A stretch of 64,000 nt of DNA from positions 547,941 through 611,940 of the forward strand of contig JAJUGU010000001.1 in NCBI GenBank assembly GCA_029265815.1. The letters run 5' to 3'. This DNA is from Anaerolineaceae bacterium. Its GTDB lineage: Bacteria; Chloroflexota; Anaerolineae; Anaerolineales; Anaerolineaceae. The first letter of the stretch is position 1; each line of letters starts with the position of its first letter. The position numbers and the translations under genes are program-made. Shown here piece after piece: positions 11,735 to 21,601 of this stretch. The notes under the pieces were generated by a model. That model made no database searches. It saw only the letters and a program-made list of their open reading frames with translations, and was not told where the DNA came from.

Positions 11735-14137
11735 ATGAAAAAGCGATTACTTGCAACTTTTTTCCTATTGCTTATAGTTCTCGTTTCATGCAATCTTCCA
11801 TTATCCAACGATGGTGATGGAATCGATCTCAATCCATTTGATGCAAATACTCCAATGCCATCACCAACCCCCACTATCACTCCCACTCCACAGCCTGAAA
11901 CACGCATTTTGCTTGGAGAAAAAGATATTCTGAGTGGTGATTACGATGCTGCTTTGAATGAATTTTGGCTGGCTCGTTCACAATCAACTGATCCAGAGAT
12001 CATTGCTATTGCTCAACTGGGTGTTGGGCGAATCTTGCTGCTGCAAAAAGATTACCGGGGAGCAGTGGATCAACTCACCTGGCTGCTAACCAATTTCGCT
12101 GAAGGTGATACTCGCAATCGGGCTTATTTTTTTATCGCAAAAGCCTATGAAGGTTTGGGTGAATACCGCCTCGCTGCAGATGCGTATCAAAATTATCTGA
12201 ATGCTCTCCCGGGTCCGTTGGATAGTGAGATCCGTGAGATGCAAGGCGACGCGTTAATGCAGGCAGGAGATTATGCGGCAGCAAAAAATATCTATCTCCT
12301 GGCAGTAGAAAAGGCTTTACCTGAAAAAGCTGAAACGATTTCAATCAAAGTAGCGCGGGCAGCATCAGCCGCTGGTGACGATGCGGATGCCATCTCGCGT
12401 TATCTTGCATTGTATGAATCGAGCTCAACCGATTACATTAAAGCTCAGGTGAATCTCTTGCTTGGTCAAATTTACCTTAAACTCAATATGCCTGAACAGG
12501 CTTATGCGCGCTTTCAAGATTCGGTAATCCAATATCCGATCTATTACGATACTTTTTCCGGGCTGGTTGCCCTTGTAGAAGCCAACCAGCCAGTTGATTC
12601 ACTGATGCGAGGTATTGTCGATTATTATGCTGGATCTTACGGTCAGGCGGTATCTGCTTTCGATAATTATATGAATCAATATCCTGATCATGATGGCACA
12701 CCACACTACTATAAAGCTCTCAGCCTTTGGAAAATGGGAGACTATACCGGTGAAATCGCTGAATGGGATCAACTGATCAATGAACACCCAACCGATCAAT
12801 ACCTTGCACAGGCTTACCTTGAAAAATCCAGTTCTCAGTGGCGCTACCTTGAGGATTACGAAGGAGCCAGTAACACACTATTACAGTATGTGGCACGTTA
12901 TCCAGATGCACCTAAATCTGCAAATTATTTGTTTACCGCTGGTAGTATTTACGAAATTGGCGGTTATTTAACAAAAGCTGCTGAAACCTGGCAGAGGGTT
13001 TTTAATGAATACCCTTCTTCTGATGAATCTTATGAAGCAATGTTTAGATCAGGGATTGTCACCTATAGACTGCAGAACTTTCAAGACGCACAGATCATCT
13101 TCCAGCGTTTGCTAGTGCTGGCCAACTCTACCGAAGAACAGGCCGCCACGAATTTTTGGGTTGCCAAATGCCTTGAAAAACAAAATAAAAATAACGAGGC
13201 GATAACATATTTTCAACAGGCAGCCTCTGCAGATCCTACCGGTTATTACAGCATCAGAGCAGAAGAAGTTCTTGCTGGCCAAAATCCCTTTCCTGCATCA
13301 CAGTCCATTGACCTGTCTATTGATCTTGAAGGCACCCGCGAAGACGCTGATGACTGGCTCCGATCAACATTTAACATTGATCCTGCGATTGACTTGAAAA
13401 CAGTTTCCGATCTGGCCAGTAATCCCTTATTTCAGCGTGGTGAACTTTATTGGCAATTAGGCATGCGTGACCAGGCTCGCACAGAATTTGAAAACCTCCG
13501 TAATGAATTAAAAGGAGATGCCCTTAATACTTACCGCCTGATGAATCACATGGTGGATCTAGGTTTTTATCAAACAGCTGCTCTTGCAAGCCGGCAAATT
13601 CTGGACATGGTAGGTTTGTCGCCAGCAACCATGCTCGACTCTGCACCAAAATATCTAAGTTACATTCGATATGGAATTTTCTATCGTGATATCGTGGTAG
13701 CAGCTTCAAATGAACATAATATTGACCCTCTGCTGCTCTTTAGTATCATCCGTCAGGAAAGCCTCTTTGATGCAAGTATTGCATCAACCGCAGGAGCGCG
13801 AGGATTGATGCAGATTACTGACGACACAGGCGAATATATCGCGAGCAACTTCAACTGGCCAGAAAATTTTACTGTGGATGATCTTGACCGTCCTCTCATC
13901 AACATTCGTCTTGGGGCTCATTACCTGAAAATGTGGATCGATAAATACAATGGAAGTATTCCTTCAGCTCTTTCTTCGTATAACGCTGGTGATGGCAACA
14001 ACCTTGTCTGGTGGGAGCTTGCTGGAGGCGATCCAGATTTACTTTTGGAGGTTATCCGGTTTGACGAAACCCGAGATTATATCCGCTATATTGCTGAGAA
14101 CTACGCGGTCTATAAATCCCTTTACACTCACCCATGA
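11735..14137 (+). CDS. Soluble lytic murein transglycosylase (Slt-like) with TPR repeats, lipoprotein
   Basis: Lipobox LIVLVSC; TPR-rich region; SLT motif LLFSIIRQESLFDASIASTAGARGLMQI...NIRLGAHYL...ALSSYNAG. Confidence 0.93.
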   Translation: MKKRLLATFFLLLIVLVSCNLPLSNDGDGIDLNPFDANTPMPSPTPTITPTPQPETRILLGEKDILSGDYDAALNEFWLARSQSTDPEIIAIAQLGVGRILLLQKDYRGAVDQLTWLLTNFAEGDTRNRAYFFIAKAYEGLGEYRLAADAYQNYLNALPGPLDSEIREMQGDALMQAGDYAAAKNIYLLAVEKALPEKAETISIKVARAASAAGDDADAISRYLALYESSSTDYIKAQVNLLLGQIYLKLNMPEQAYARFQDSVIQYPIYYDTFSGLVALVEANQPVDSLMRGIVDYYAGSYGQAVSAFDNYMNQYPDHDGTPHYYKALSLWKMGDYTGEIAEWDQLINEHPTDQYLAQAYLEKSSSQWRYLEDYEGASNTLLQYVARYPDAPKSANYLFTAGSIYEIGGYLTKAAETWQRVFNEYPSSDESYEAMFRSGIVTYRLQNFQDAQIIFQRLLVLANSTEEQAATNFWVAKCLEKQNKNNEAITYFQQAASADPTGYYSIRAEEVLAGQNPFPASQSIDLSIDLEGTREDADDWLRSTFNIDPAIDLKTVSDLASNPLFQRGELYWQLGMRDQARTEFENLRNELKGDALNTYRLMNHMVDLGFYQTAALASRQILDMVGLSPATMLDSAPKYLSYIRYGIFYRDIVVAASNEHNIDPLLLFSIIRQESLFDASIASTAGARGLMQITDDTGEYIASNFNWPENFTVDDLDRPLINIRLGAHYLKMWIDKYNGSIPSALSSYNAGDGNNLVWWELAGGDPDLLLEVIRFDETRDYIRYIAENYAVYKSLYTHP

Positions 14138-14151
14138 TACATTAAAAAATC

Positions 14152-14190
14152 AAAAGCACCCCGCTGAGATTCTAACGGGGTGCTTTTTTT
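14152..14190. terminator. Bidirectional intrinsic terminator between slt-like gene and ppdK
   Basis: AAGCACCCCG-N12-CGGGGTGCTTTTTTT. Confidence 0.9.
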
Positions 14191-14201
14191 ATTATATTCG
14201 A

Positions 14202-16982
14202 CTACTTCTTGCGGTTTTTCAAGGCAGCCTGTGCAGCAGCAAGCCGTGCAACAGGAACGCGGAACGGTGAACAGGAAACATAATTATTACCAACCCGGTG
14301 GCAGAATTCGATTGATGCCGGATCACCTCCGTGTTCACCACAGATGCCAACTTCAAGATTGACTCGTTGTGACCGGCCTTCTTCGACTGCAATCTTCATT
14401 AACCTACCAACTCCATCCTGATCAAGCGTCTGGAAAGGATTCTTGGGAAGAATGCCTTCTTCAACATATTTGACAAGGAATCCGCGTTCAGCATCATCGC
14501 GGCTGTAACCATAAGTCATCTGTGTCAGGTCATTGGTACCGAAGGAGAAGAACTCAGCAATACTTGCAATCTCAGCGGCAGTAACAGCTGCGCGTGGGAT
14601 TTCAATCATGGTACCGAATTTATAGTTGAATTTAACCTTCTTCTCTTCCATAACCTGTTTGGCGATGCGCTCAAGCCGTGGTTGGATCCACTTGAGCTCG
14701 TTGACATGACCGGTCAGTGGAATCATGACTTCAGGTTTAACATCCATTCCGCGTTGTGCAACATTAGCTGCAGCCTCAAAAATTGCTCTCACCTGCATTT
14801 CGACAATTTCAGGCATAGCAATACTCAGTCTTACGCCGCGCAAACCCATCATCGGGTTACTCTCATGCATGCTATGTACTGCATTCATGATCTGGTTAAG
14901 TTCAGTGATTTCTTTAAGTTCGCTGCGGCCTAAAACATAACTTGAAAGTCCTTCACCGCTCAACCTCAGTGCAATAATCTTTGCCTGCAATTCTTCAGCC
15001 GAAGGCAGAAATTCATGCAGCGGAGGATCGATCAGACGAATGATGACCGGATAACCATTCATCGCTTCAAACAAACCTTCGAAGTCTTTTCGTTGCGTCG
15101 GCAGCAGCTCATTTAATGCAGCGGTTCTTTCCTCGCTGGTTTTCGCCAGGATCATCCTCTGCACAATCGGCAGGCGTTCCAATTCGAAGAACATGTGCTC
15201 GGTACGACATAGACCGATCCCTTTTGCTCCGTAAGAGCGCGCGCGTTGAGCATCCTTTGGATAATCTGCATTTGCCCAGACCTGTAAACCGGTGGTTGGC
15301 CATCCTTCAGGTGATTGGCGGATGCCTTTGGTTTCACAAATTTCATCCGCCCAATCTAACAATTTAAGCAAGTCTTTCTGTTCTTCAAATTTCGGAGTAG
15401 AAAGAGCAAGTTTTCCAATAAATACTTCTCCGGTAGTGCCGTCGATAGAGATCCATTCACCTTCCTTGACGATCTTCCCATCCACACTCATCTCGCGTTT
15501 ATCGAGATCAATGTGAACAGAGGCTGCGCCAACGATACAAGGCACACCAAATTGCCTGGCAACCACAGCTGCATGCGAGGTAGCACCGCCTTCACTGGTC
15601 AGGATTCCCTGAGCAGCAAGCATCCCATGAACATCATCAGGTTTTGTGAAAGGCCGCACCATGATGGTTTGTTGCTTTTCTTCTTTGGATTTCTTTTCGG
15701 TAAGGTCAGCATCAAAATAGATTTGCCCCACTGCAGCTCCTGGAGAAGCATTAACACCACTGGCATAGAATCTTCCCTCTTTACGAGCAAGCCGCTTGGT
15801 TTCTGCAGAGAATTGTGGGTGGAGAAGAGTATCCACATCGTTAGGTGTAATTCTCGAAACAGCTTCTTCTTTGCTGATCAATCCTTCATCGACCATATCC
15901 ACAGCAATTTTCACCGCCGCAAGCGCGGTGCGCTTGCCATTTCGACACTGCAGCATCCATAATCGACCACGCTCAATGGTAAATTCAACGTCCTGCATAT
16001 CGCGATAATGCAGTTCGAGCTTTTTTACAATCTCCAGGAATTGCTTGTTCGCCTCAGGTAGATCACGACCAAGTGTTTCAATTTTTTCAGTGTTTCGAAT
16101 CCCGGCAACAACATCTTCCCCTTGGGCATTGAGCAGATAGTCGCCATATAATACTCGTTCACCAGTCGACGGGTTGCGGGTAAATGCAACACCTGTTCCT
16201 GAATCGTTGCCCATGTTGCCAAACACCATAGTGACAATGTTTACGGCAGTTCCAAGGTCATCAGGAATATTAGTAGCGCGGCGGTAATCCACGGCGCGCT
16301 TCCCATTCCAGGATTTAAATACTGCTTCGGTTGCCAGTTTCAATTGTTCAAATGGATCCTGTGGGAACTCAATTCCTGCACGTTCTTTGGTTACCGATTT
16401 AAAAACTTCGATGAGCTCTTTCAAATCAACCGCGGTTAATTCAGTATCAGCTTGAACTCCCTTGGCTGACTTCGCAGCACTCAAGGGTTCCTCAAAAGCC
16501 TCGTCATCAATTCCCAGCACAACCGAACCAAACATCTGGATCAGGCGGCGGTACGAATCATAAACAAAACGTTCATTTTTAGTCAGGGCTACCATACCCT
16601 TTGCTGTTTCATCGTTGAGACCAATGTTCAATACGGTATCCATCATGCCGGGCATTGAGAACTTTGCCCCAGAGCGGCAGGATACAAGTAAAGGATTCTC
16701 TGCTGATCCAAATTTTTTACCGGTCTCAGCTTCAACCTTTTTCAATGATTCAAGCATCTGATCCCATAAACCGGCGGGAAATACCCTATTTTCCTGGTAG
16801 GCGTTGCAGGCTTCTGTCGTTACTGTAAATCCTGGTGGAACTGGAAGACCAATCCTGACCATTTCGGCAAGATTCGCTCCTTTTCCACCCAAAAGACCAC
16901 GCACGGCTTCCCAATCGCCTCCGACATATTGCTCAGCCTCTTTGATTTCACTGAACAGGTACACCCATTTCTTTTCAACCAT
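14202..16982 (-). CDS. ppdK: Pyruvate, phosphate dikinase
   Basis: LLGGKGANLAEM; EGGATSHAAVVARQFGVPCIVGA; FSFGTNDLTQMTYGYSRDD; VGICGEHGGDP. Confidence 0.97.
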   Translation of the reverse strand: MVEKKWVYLFSEIKEAEQYVGGDWEAVRGLLGGKGANLAEMVRIGLPVPPGFTVTTEACNAYQENRVFPAGLWDQMLESLKKVEAETGKKFGSAENPLLVSCRSGAKFSMPGMMDTVLNIGLNDETAKGMVALTKNERFVYDSYRRLIQMFGSVVLGIDDEAFEEPLSAAKSAKGVQADTELTAVDLKELIEVFKSVTKERAGIEFPQDPFEQLKLATEAVFKSWNGKRAVDYRRATNIPDDLGTAVNIVTMVFGNMGNDSGTGVAFTRNPSTGERVLYGDYLLNAQGEDVVAGIRNTEKIETLGRDLPEANKQFLEIVKKLELHYRDMQDVEFTIERGRLWMLQCRNGKRTALAAVKIAVDMVDEGLISKEEAVSRITPNDVDTLLHPQFSAETKRLARKEGRFYASGVNASPGAAVGQIYFDADLTEKKSKEEKQQTIMVRPFTKPDDVHGMLAAQGILTSEGGATSHAAVVARQFGVPCIVGAASVHIDLDKREMSVDGKIVKEGEWISIDGTTGEVFIGKLALSTPKFEEQKDLLKLLDWADEICETKGIRQSPEGWPTTGLQVWANADYPKDAQRARSYGAKGIGLCRTEHMFFELERLPIVQRMILAKTSEERTAALNELLPTQRKDFEGLFEAMNGYPVIIRLIDPPLHEFLPSAEELQAKIIALRLSGEGLSSYVLGRSELKEITELNQIMNAVHSMHESNPMMGLRGVRLSIAMPEIVEMQVRAIFEAAANVAQRGMDVKPEVMIPLTGHVNELKWIQPRLERIAKQVMEEKKVKFNYKFGTMIEIPRAAVTAAEIASIAEFFSFGTNDLTQMTYGYSRDDAERGFLVKYVEEGILPKNPFQTLDQDGVGRLMKIAVEEGRSQRVNLEVGICGEHGGDPASIEFCHRVGNNYVSCSPFRVPVARLAAAQAALKNRKK

Positions 16983-17221
16983 TTTGTCCTCCAGACAAAT
17001 AAATTGCTGTTAACCCGCTTTTGCGGGGAAATTTAAAACCAAATTGATGAATTTTACCACAGAATAAAAAAATGAATGACCTCCCTTCCCGTTCCTTTTA
17101 TCACTCCTTAGTTAATCATTTCAGTATTTATACTCATAACCTTTCTGTAAATCTATTGAAAGGTAAAATTGCGCATTTCTGGTTGATAATATCAGCAAGG
17201 AAAATGCCATCGGAGTCTTGA

Positions 17222-17626
17222 ATGAAGATCCTAATTATTAACGATGATCCAGCCACAACTGACTTGTTACTTTTAATGCTTACCCCAACACAGGCCAGCA
17301 TTCAATGTGTCGATAACAGTTTCGATGGTTTGGTTTTAGTGAAACGAACCAACCCTGATATTGTTTTGATCGATCTGATGACTCTTGACCAAGATGGTTG
17401 GAAGATTACCTCTCAGATTCGTGAGGTCAGCACCGTACCCATCTTGATCTTATCTGTTTTTGATAATCCCAGTATAGTCGCCCAGACGCTTGATATGGGA
17501 GCAGATGATTATTTAATTAAACCTGTTCCAAGAGAAACCTTGATCGCCCATATTAATAATCTAACTCGTCGGAAAAAAAACAAAGATCAGACAACACAGA
17601 AAACAATCACACCACAGATTGCCTAA
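17222..17626 (+). CDS. Single-domain response regulator (CheY-like receiver)
   Basis: ILIINDDPATTDLL, IVLIDLMTLDQDGW, ADDYLIKPVPRETL; no output domain, no adjacent kinase. Confidence 0.85.
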   Translation: MKILIINDDPATTDLLLLMLTPTQASIQCVDNSFDGLVLVKRTNPDIVLIDLMTLDQDGWKITSQIREVSTVPILILSVFDNPSIVAQTLDMGADDYLIKPVPRETLIAHINNLTRRKKNKDQTTQKTITPQIA

Positions 17627-17656
17627 CATAAGCCTCCAAAAAGGCTTATATTTTTA
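17627..17656. terminator. Inverted repeat between convergent receiver gene and cca
   Basis: ATAAGCCT-CCAAAA-AGGCTTATATTTTT. Confidence 0.6.
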
Positions 17657-19025
17657 ATGCGTTTTTTAGCAATCGAAAATCAATCCAATCGATCGCATCT
17701 TCTTTACTCTGGATGTTTCCCGCTGCTTGTTCTTCCTTCATTTCTTCAATTATCTCCCCAAGTAATGGGCCAGGATTAAGGTCAAAATGGAACATGAGAT
17801 CGTTACCATTAAGGAAAGGTTTGGGATTAATGATTTCTGGCTGATAATACCATGCTTGCAGAAGACATTCACAATTCTCTAGCAGTCTTAACCATTCTTG
17901 TTGGATAAATTCGCTACCTATGCGTGAAGCATAATTTGCGAGTGTGATGAATGCAAGATCAACACCTACAGCACCGTAGCAATGAAAAAATCGATAGATA
18001 GACCTTCGATCAAAATTTTGTTTTTCCTGCAAAAACCCCTGCTGATAACTCATATACCCGGCAATTGTGTGAAGGATTGACATCTCATTAGTCGAAAGGG
18101 CTAATTGATTGCTTAATTCATTAACCTGCGCGTCATTATTTAGCTCTAAAACCGTGCCAAGCAGTAACAGACTTTTACGGTTCCTGCCTGTTAATTTATT
18201 TTGGTAGAAGTGTTCCTCGAATTTATCTTTGAATCTTCCCAATCGAAGCAGCAACGACACTTTATAAAATGAAGCATTCTTGTCGGCTGGACTTCTACTA
18301 CAAAGCAACCCAATCATTTCATCAAGAACTTCTGAGCGTCTACATCCTGAATTGAAATCACTTCCAGTCTGAATATTGGAATTTTCGAAAATGGAAAATT
18401 TTTCCATCAATTGCATTGCTGCACCTACGCGATTGCCCTCAAGAATTTTGAATATTTCATCGCGTTTCCGTTCTTTTGAAACCCTGACCAGTCCTTTGCT
18501 CCCAGATCGAATTAATTCCACAGTTTCAGAGTCAATCGACAAACCCAGGTTAACCGCATAACGAATACTGCGGAGGGCTCGTACAGGGTCATCAGTAATT
18601 GCAGAATTTCGTACCAATCTCAAGCGTTTTTGCTGCAGATCTCTTCCCCCTTTGCTAGGATCGATAATTCGTTCTGGTGAATCGATATCAACTGCCATAG
18701 CATTGATCGTAAAATCACGTTCCATGAGATCATCGATGATCGAGTCACCCCTTATCAGCGAAAAATCAAAAATCATCCGTTGAGGAAGTCTGGGGTCGAT
18801 GATTACCCGACAAGTGTTTCGTTCCTCGTCAAGCATGTAGAACGCGCCATGGTAGAAATCAGCGAATTTATGGGCAATCGCACGTGGATTTGAGGAGCAA
18901 ACAAAGTCAAAATCTTTGCTTGGCAAGCCAAGTAGAGCATCACGAATGGCGCCGCCAACCAGGTAGAGATGTTCTCCTTCTGGCACAAACTCTTTGATCT
19001 TAAGCACGATTTCAGGAAATTGCAC
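17646..19025 (-). CDS. cca: CCA tRNA nucleotidyltransferase / poly(A) polymerase family
   Basis: LYLVGGAIRDALLGLPSKDFDFV; ERDFTINAMAVDID; DPVRALRSIRYAVNLG. Confidence 0.9.
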   Translation of the reverse strand: MQFPEIVLKIKEFVPEGEHLYLVGGAIRDALLGLPSKDFDFVCSSNPRAIAHKFADFYHGAFYMLDEERNTCRVIIDPRLPQRMIFDFSLIRGDSIIDDLMERDFTINAMAVDIDSPERIIDPSKGGRDLQQKRLRLVRNSAITDDPVRALRSIRYAVNLGLSIDSETVELIRSGSKGLVRVSKERKRDEIFKILEGNRVGAAMQLMEKFSIFENSNIQTGSDFNSGCRRSEVLDEMIGLLCSRSPADKNASFYKVSLLLRLGRFKDKFEEHFYQNKLTGRNRKSLLLLGTVLELNNDAQVNELSNQLALSTNEMSILHTIAGYMSYQQGFLQEKQNFDRRSIYRFFHCYGAVGVDLAFITLANYASRIGSEFIQQEWLRLLENCECLLQAWYYQPEIINPKPFLNGNDLMFHFDLNPGPLLGEIIEEMKEEQAAGNIQSKEDAIDWIDFRLLKNALKI

Positions 19026-19033
19026 GTAATAAC

Positions 19034-19594
19034 CTATGAACCAGGGTTGTACTTGTTCAGATCGACGACACCAATAAACGGTAAATTACGATAATAATCA
19101 TCAATATCCAAACCATAGCCAAAAACAAATTTGTTTGGAATCGTAAACCCACAATACTTGATAGGCACTTCCACCTCTCGGCGTTCAACCTTATCCAAAA
19201 GTGTACATACATTCAGGCTTGCGGGTTTTCTCGTAGAAAGGAGTTCAAGAATGGCCGCGAGGGTATGCCCGCTGTCAATAATATCCTCCACGAGCAAAAC
19301 ATGCTTGTTAAAAATATCCACGTTTAGATCAAGAGAAATACGAATCTGGCCAGTGGATTGGCGTCCACCAACCCCATACGAAGACACCGCCATAAATTCA
19401 ATCGCATGTGGAATCGAAATTTGTCGCATTAAATCTGTCAGAAACAGCACTCCACCGCGTAATATGCAAATTAAGAGCAGCTCTCCCTTTCCCGCGTAGT
19501 CTTTACTGATCTGTTCACCTAATTCAGTAATCCTTCGCTGAAGATCTTCCGAGGATATTAATACTTCACCAAGAAAATCATGATAATCTTGCAT
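19034..19594 (-). CDS. hpt: Hypoxanthine phosphoribosyltransferase (copy 1)
   Basis: LLLICILRGGVLFLTDLMR, VLLVEDIIDSGHTL, FVFGYGLDIDDYYRNLP. Confidence 0.95.
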   Translation of the reverse strand: MQDYHDFLGEVLISSEDLQRRITELGEQISKDYAGKGELLLICILRGGVLFLTDLMRQISIPHAIEFMAVSSYGVGGRQSTGQIRISLDLNVDIFNKHVLLVEDIIDSGHTLAAILELLSTRKPASLNVCTLLDKVERREVEVPIKYCGFTIPNKFVFGYGLDIDDYYRNLPFIGVVDLNKYNPGS

Positions 19595-19612
19595 ATTTAC
19601 TCCTCATTTTCA

Positions 19613-20185
19613 TTAATCCCTCGGAACTTCATGATGTAAACGACATCGTGCTTCGTACATCTCAGAAGCACCTACAATAATCACCGGATCATCGAAACGT
19701 GCTGGCTTCCCATTCACCAGCCGTTGCGTCCGACTCGCAGGTTCACCACAGATCATGCAGATGGCCTGTAACTTATCCACTTTTTCTGCACGCGACATGA
19801 TCAAAGGCATACATCCAAAGGGTTCTCCTTTGAAATTCATGTCCAGACCAGCCACAATTACTCGTATACCTCGGTTGGCCAGCGTTTCAACAATATCAAC
19901 AAGCTCTGGATCAAAAAATTGTGCCTCATCAATTCCAACAACAGTGGTTTGAGGATCGAGCCGATTGATGATCTCTTCTGAATCTGAAACGGGAGTCGCA
20001 TCAAAAGCTGAACCTGCATGTGAAGTAACTTTTTCAAGGTTAAAACGATTATCAATTGCTGGTTTAAAAACCTGTACCTTTTGCCTGGCAATAGTAGCCC
20101 TGCGAAGCCGGCGAATTAATTCATCAGTTTTTCCACAAAACATTGAGCCGCAAATTACTTCAATGCTGCCAGTCTTTTCTTTCAT
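19613..20185 (-). CDS. tdk: Thymidine kinase
   Basis: [43 protein letters not shown], zinc-binding cysteines. Confidence 0.96.
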   Translation of the reverse strand: MKEKTGSIEVICGSMFCGKTDELIRRLRRATIARQKVQVFKPAIDNRFNLEKVTSHAGSAFDATPVSDSEEIINRLDPQTTVVGIDEAQFFDPELVDIVETLANRGIRVIVAGLDMNFKGEPFGCMPLIMSRAEKVDKLQAICMICGEPASRTQRLVNGKPARFDDPVIIVGASEMYEARCRLHHEVPRD

Positions 20186-20255
20186 GCATACTCCTCCTTA
20201 AAAATATTACCCTCATTCTACCTTAAATTAAACTTGAATATCCTTCCTTAACTAA

Positions 20256-20291
20256 CAAAAAGACCTCTGGTCTTTAATAAGGCCAGAGGTC
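20256..20291 (-). terminator. Intrinsic terminator downstream of rpmE
   Basis: Minus strand GACCTCTGG-N12-CCAGAGGTC-TTTTT. Confidence 0.85.
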
Positions 20292-20308
20292 AGTCAATCA
20301 TTTTTTAA

Positions 20309-20785
20309 TTAAACCACGATCTCTTCAGCTGCAGATGGAAGAGTGTAGCCCATCTGACGTAGATTTTTCTTCATATCGATCAAAGATTTTCGGCCAAATC
20401 CTTCGATCCCCAATAACGCAGCTTCACCTTCAGCAAGCTTTGCTAAAACCTGACCAACATTCGTGAGACCAGCTTTTTCTAATGCCTCAGTGGCCCGCGC
20501 GGGAAGCCCGATTTCTTTGACTGAGCGTTCAGGTGACACACGGGCTGCTGCCTTGGCTTTTTTCTCTTCAACATAATCCTGGCGAGCCTGCAATTTCTTA
20601 TAGAAGCGGTCAACCTGGCCTTCGATGTCAATAATGCGTTGTTGCTGTCCGGTAAAGAACGGGTGACATTTAGAGCATACTTCTGTATGGATTTCTTTCC
20701 TGGTTGAACCGGTAGTCCAGGTATTGCCGCAGGAGCAAATTACCTTCGCATCCGGATAATATGTGGGGTGAATACCTTTTTTCAT
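20309..20785 (-). CDS. rpmE: Ribosomal protein L31 fused to an RNAP alpha-CTD-like helix-hairpin-helix domain
   Basis: N-terminus [48 protein letters not shown] is L31; C-terminus [60 protein letters not shown] resembles alpha-CTD. Confidence 0.93.
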   Translation of the reverse strand: MKKGIHPTYYPDAKVICSCGNTWTTGSTRKEIHTEVCSKCHPFFTGQQQRIIDIEGQVDRFYKKLQARQDYVEEKKAKAAARVSPERSVKEIGLPARATEALEKAGLTNVGQVLAKLAEGEAALLGIEGFGRKSLIDMKKNLRQMGYTLPSAAEEIVV

Positions 20786-20851
20786 TCTCGCTGACCTTCC
20801 TGTATGATTTTTACAATTGTCTTAGTAGACGGATTTGTAAAAAATAATTAT

Positions 20852-21115
20852 TTATTCGGAGACAGCGGGTTTTACATTAACCCGTTTCTGCCCGTTTGGC
20901 AGAGTCTCATATTCAACAATACCCTGAGCGACTGCAAATAATGTATCGTCAGTGCCTACTTTGACATTGAGTCCGGGTTTGATTTTCGTTCCGCGCTGGC
21001 GGACGAGAATGTTGCCAGACAGCACTGCCTCACCGGCAAATTTCTTTACACCAAGCCGCTGTGCATTGCTGTCGCGGCCGTTTCGACTTGAGCCACCACC
21101 TTTTTTATGTGCCAT
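20852..21115 (-). CDS. rpmA: Ribosomal protein L27
   Basis: [26 protein letters not shown]. Confidence 0.98.
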   Translation of the reverse strand: MAHKKGGGSSRNGRDSNAQRLGVKKFAGEAVLSGNILVRQRGTKIKPGLNVKVGTDDTLFAVAQGIVEYETLPNGQKRVNVKPAVSE

Positions 21116-21120
21116 TTTTC

Positions 21121-21438
21121 CTACTCCACACGAATTGATTCGATTTTTAAGCGAGTGTATTGCTGGCGGTGTCCGGTTTTTACACGAATTCTCTTTTTGG
21201 GCGAATATTTAAAAGTAAACACTTTCGGACCCTTTATATGGTCGACTACTGAAGTGGATACCATTGCACCCTTGACCGAGGGAGTTCCAACATGGACGTT
21301 CTCGTCTTCAACTACCAGCAGAACATCTTCCAGGTTGACCGGTTGGCCAACTTCTACATCCAGAAGGTCTACATCGATCGTAGCACCTTCGACGGCTTTG
21401 TACTGCTTGCCGCCAGATTCCAGTATTGCATATTTCAT
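21121..21438 (-). CDS. rplU: Ribosomal protein L21 (start [10 protein letters not shown])
   Basis: [18 protein letters not shown]...[21 protein letters not shown]. Confidence 0.97.
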   Translation of the reverse strand: MKYAILESGGKQYKAVEGATIDVDLLDVEVGQPVNLEDVLLVVEDENVHVGTPSVKGAMVSTSVVDHIKGPKVFTFKYSPKKRIRVKTGHRQQYTRLKIESIRVE

Positions 21439-21601
21439 TTTTATATTCTCCAATCTTCACTTCACCGGTTCCTCGCGCATAAATCACGCCAGTATGCGGG
21501 GAAGTTGGAATTTATTCACCCAAGAAGTATTACCTCCCGGATGAAAGGCAGACGCTATTATAAGGTGTACGGATAAACCTGTCAATGGATGTGGAAATTT
21601 T

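Noticed and set aside
15513-15962. 149-aa plus-strand ORF antisense to ppdK
   Set aside because: Antisense shadow, no domain, strong ppdK frame opposite.
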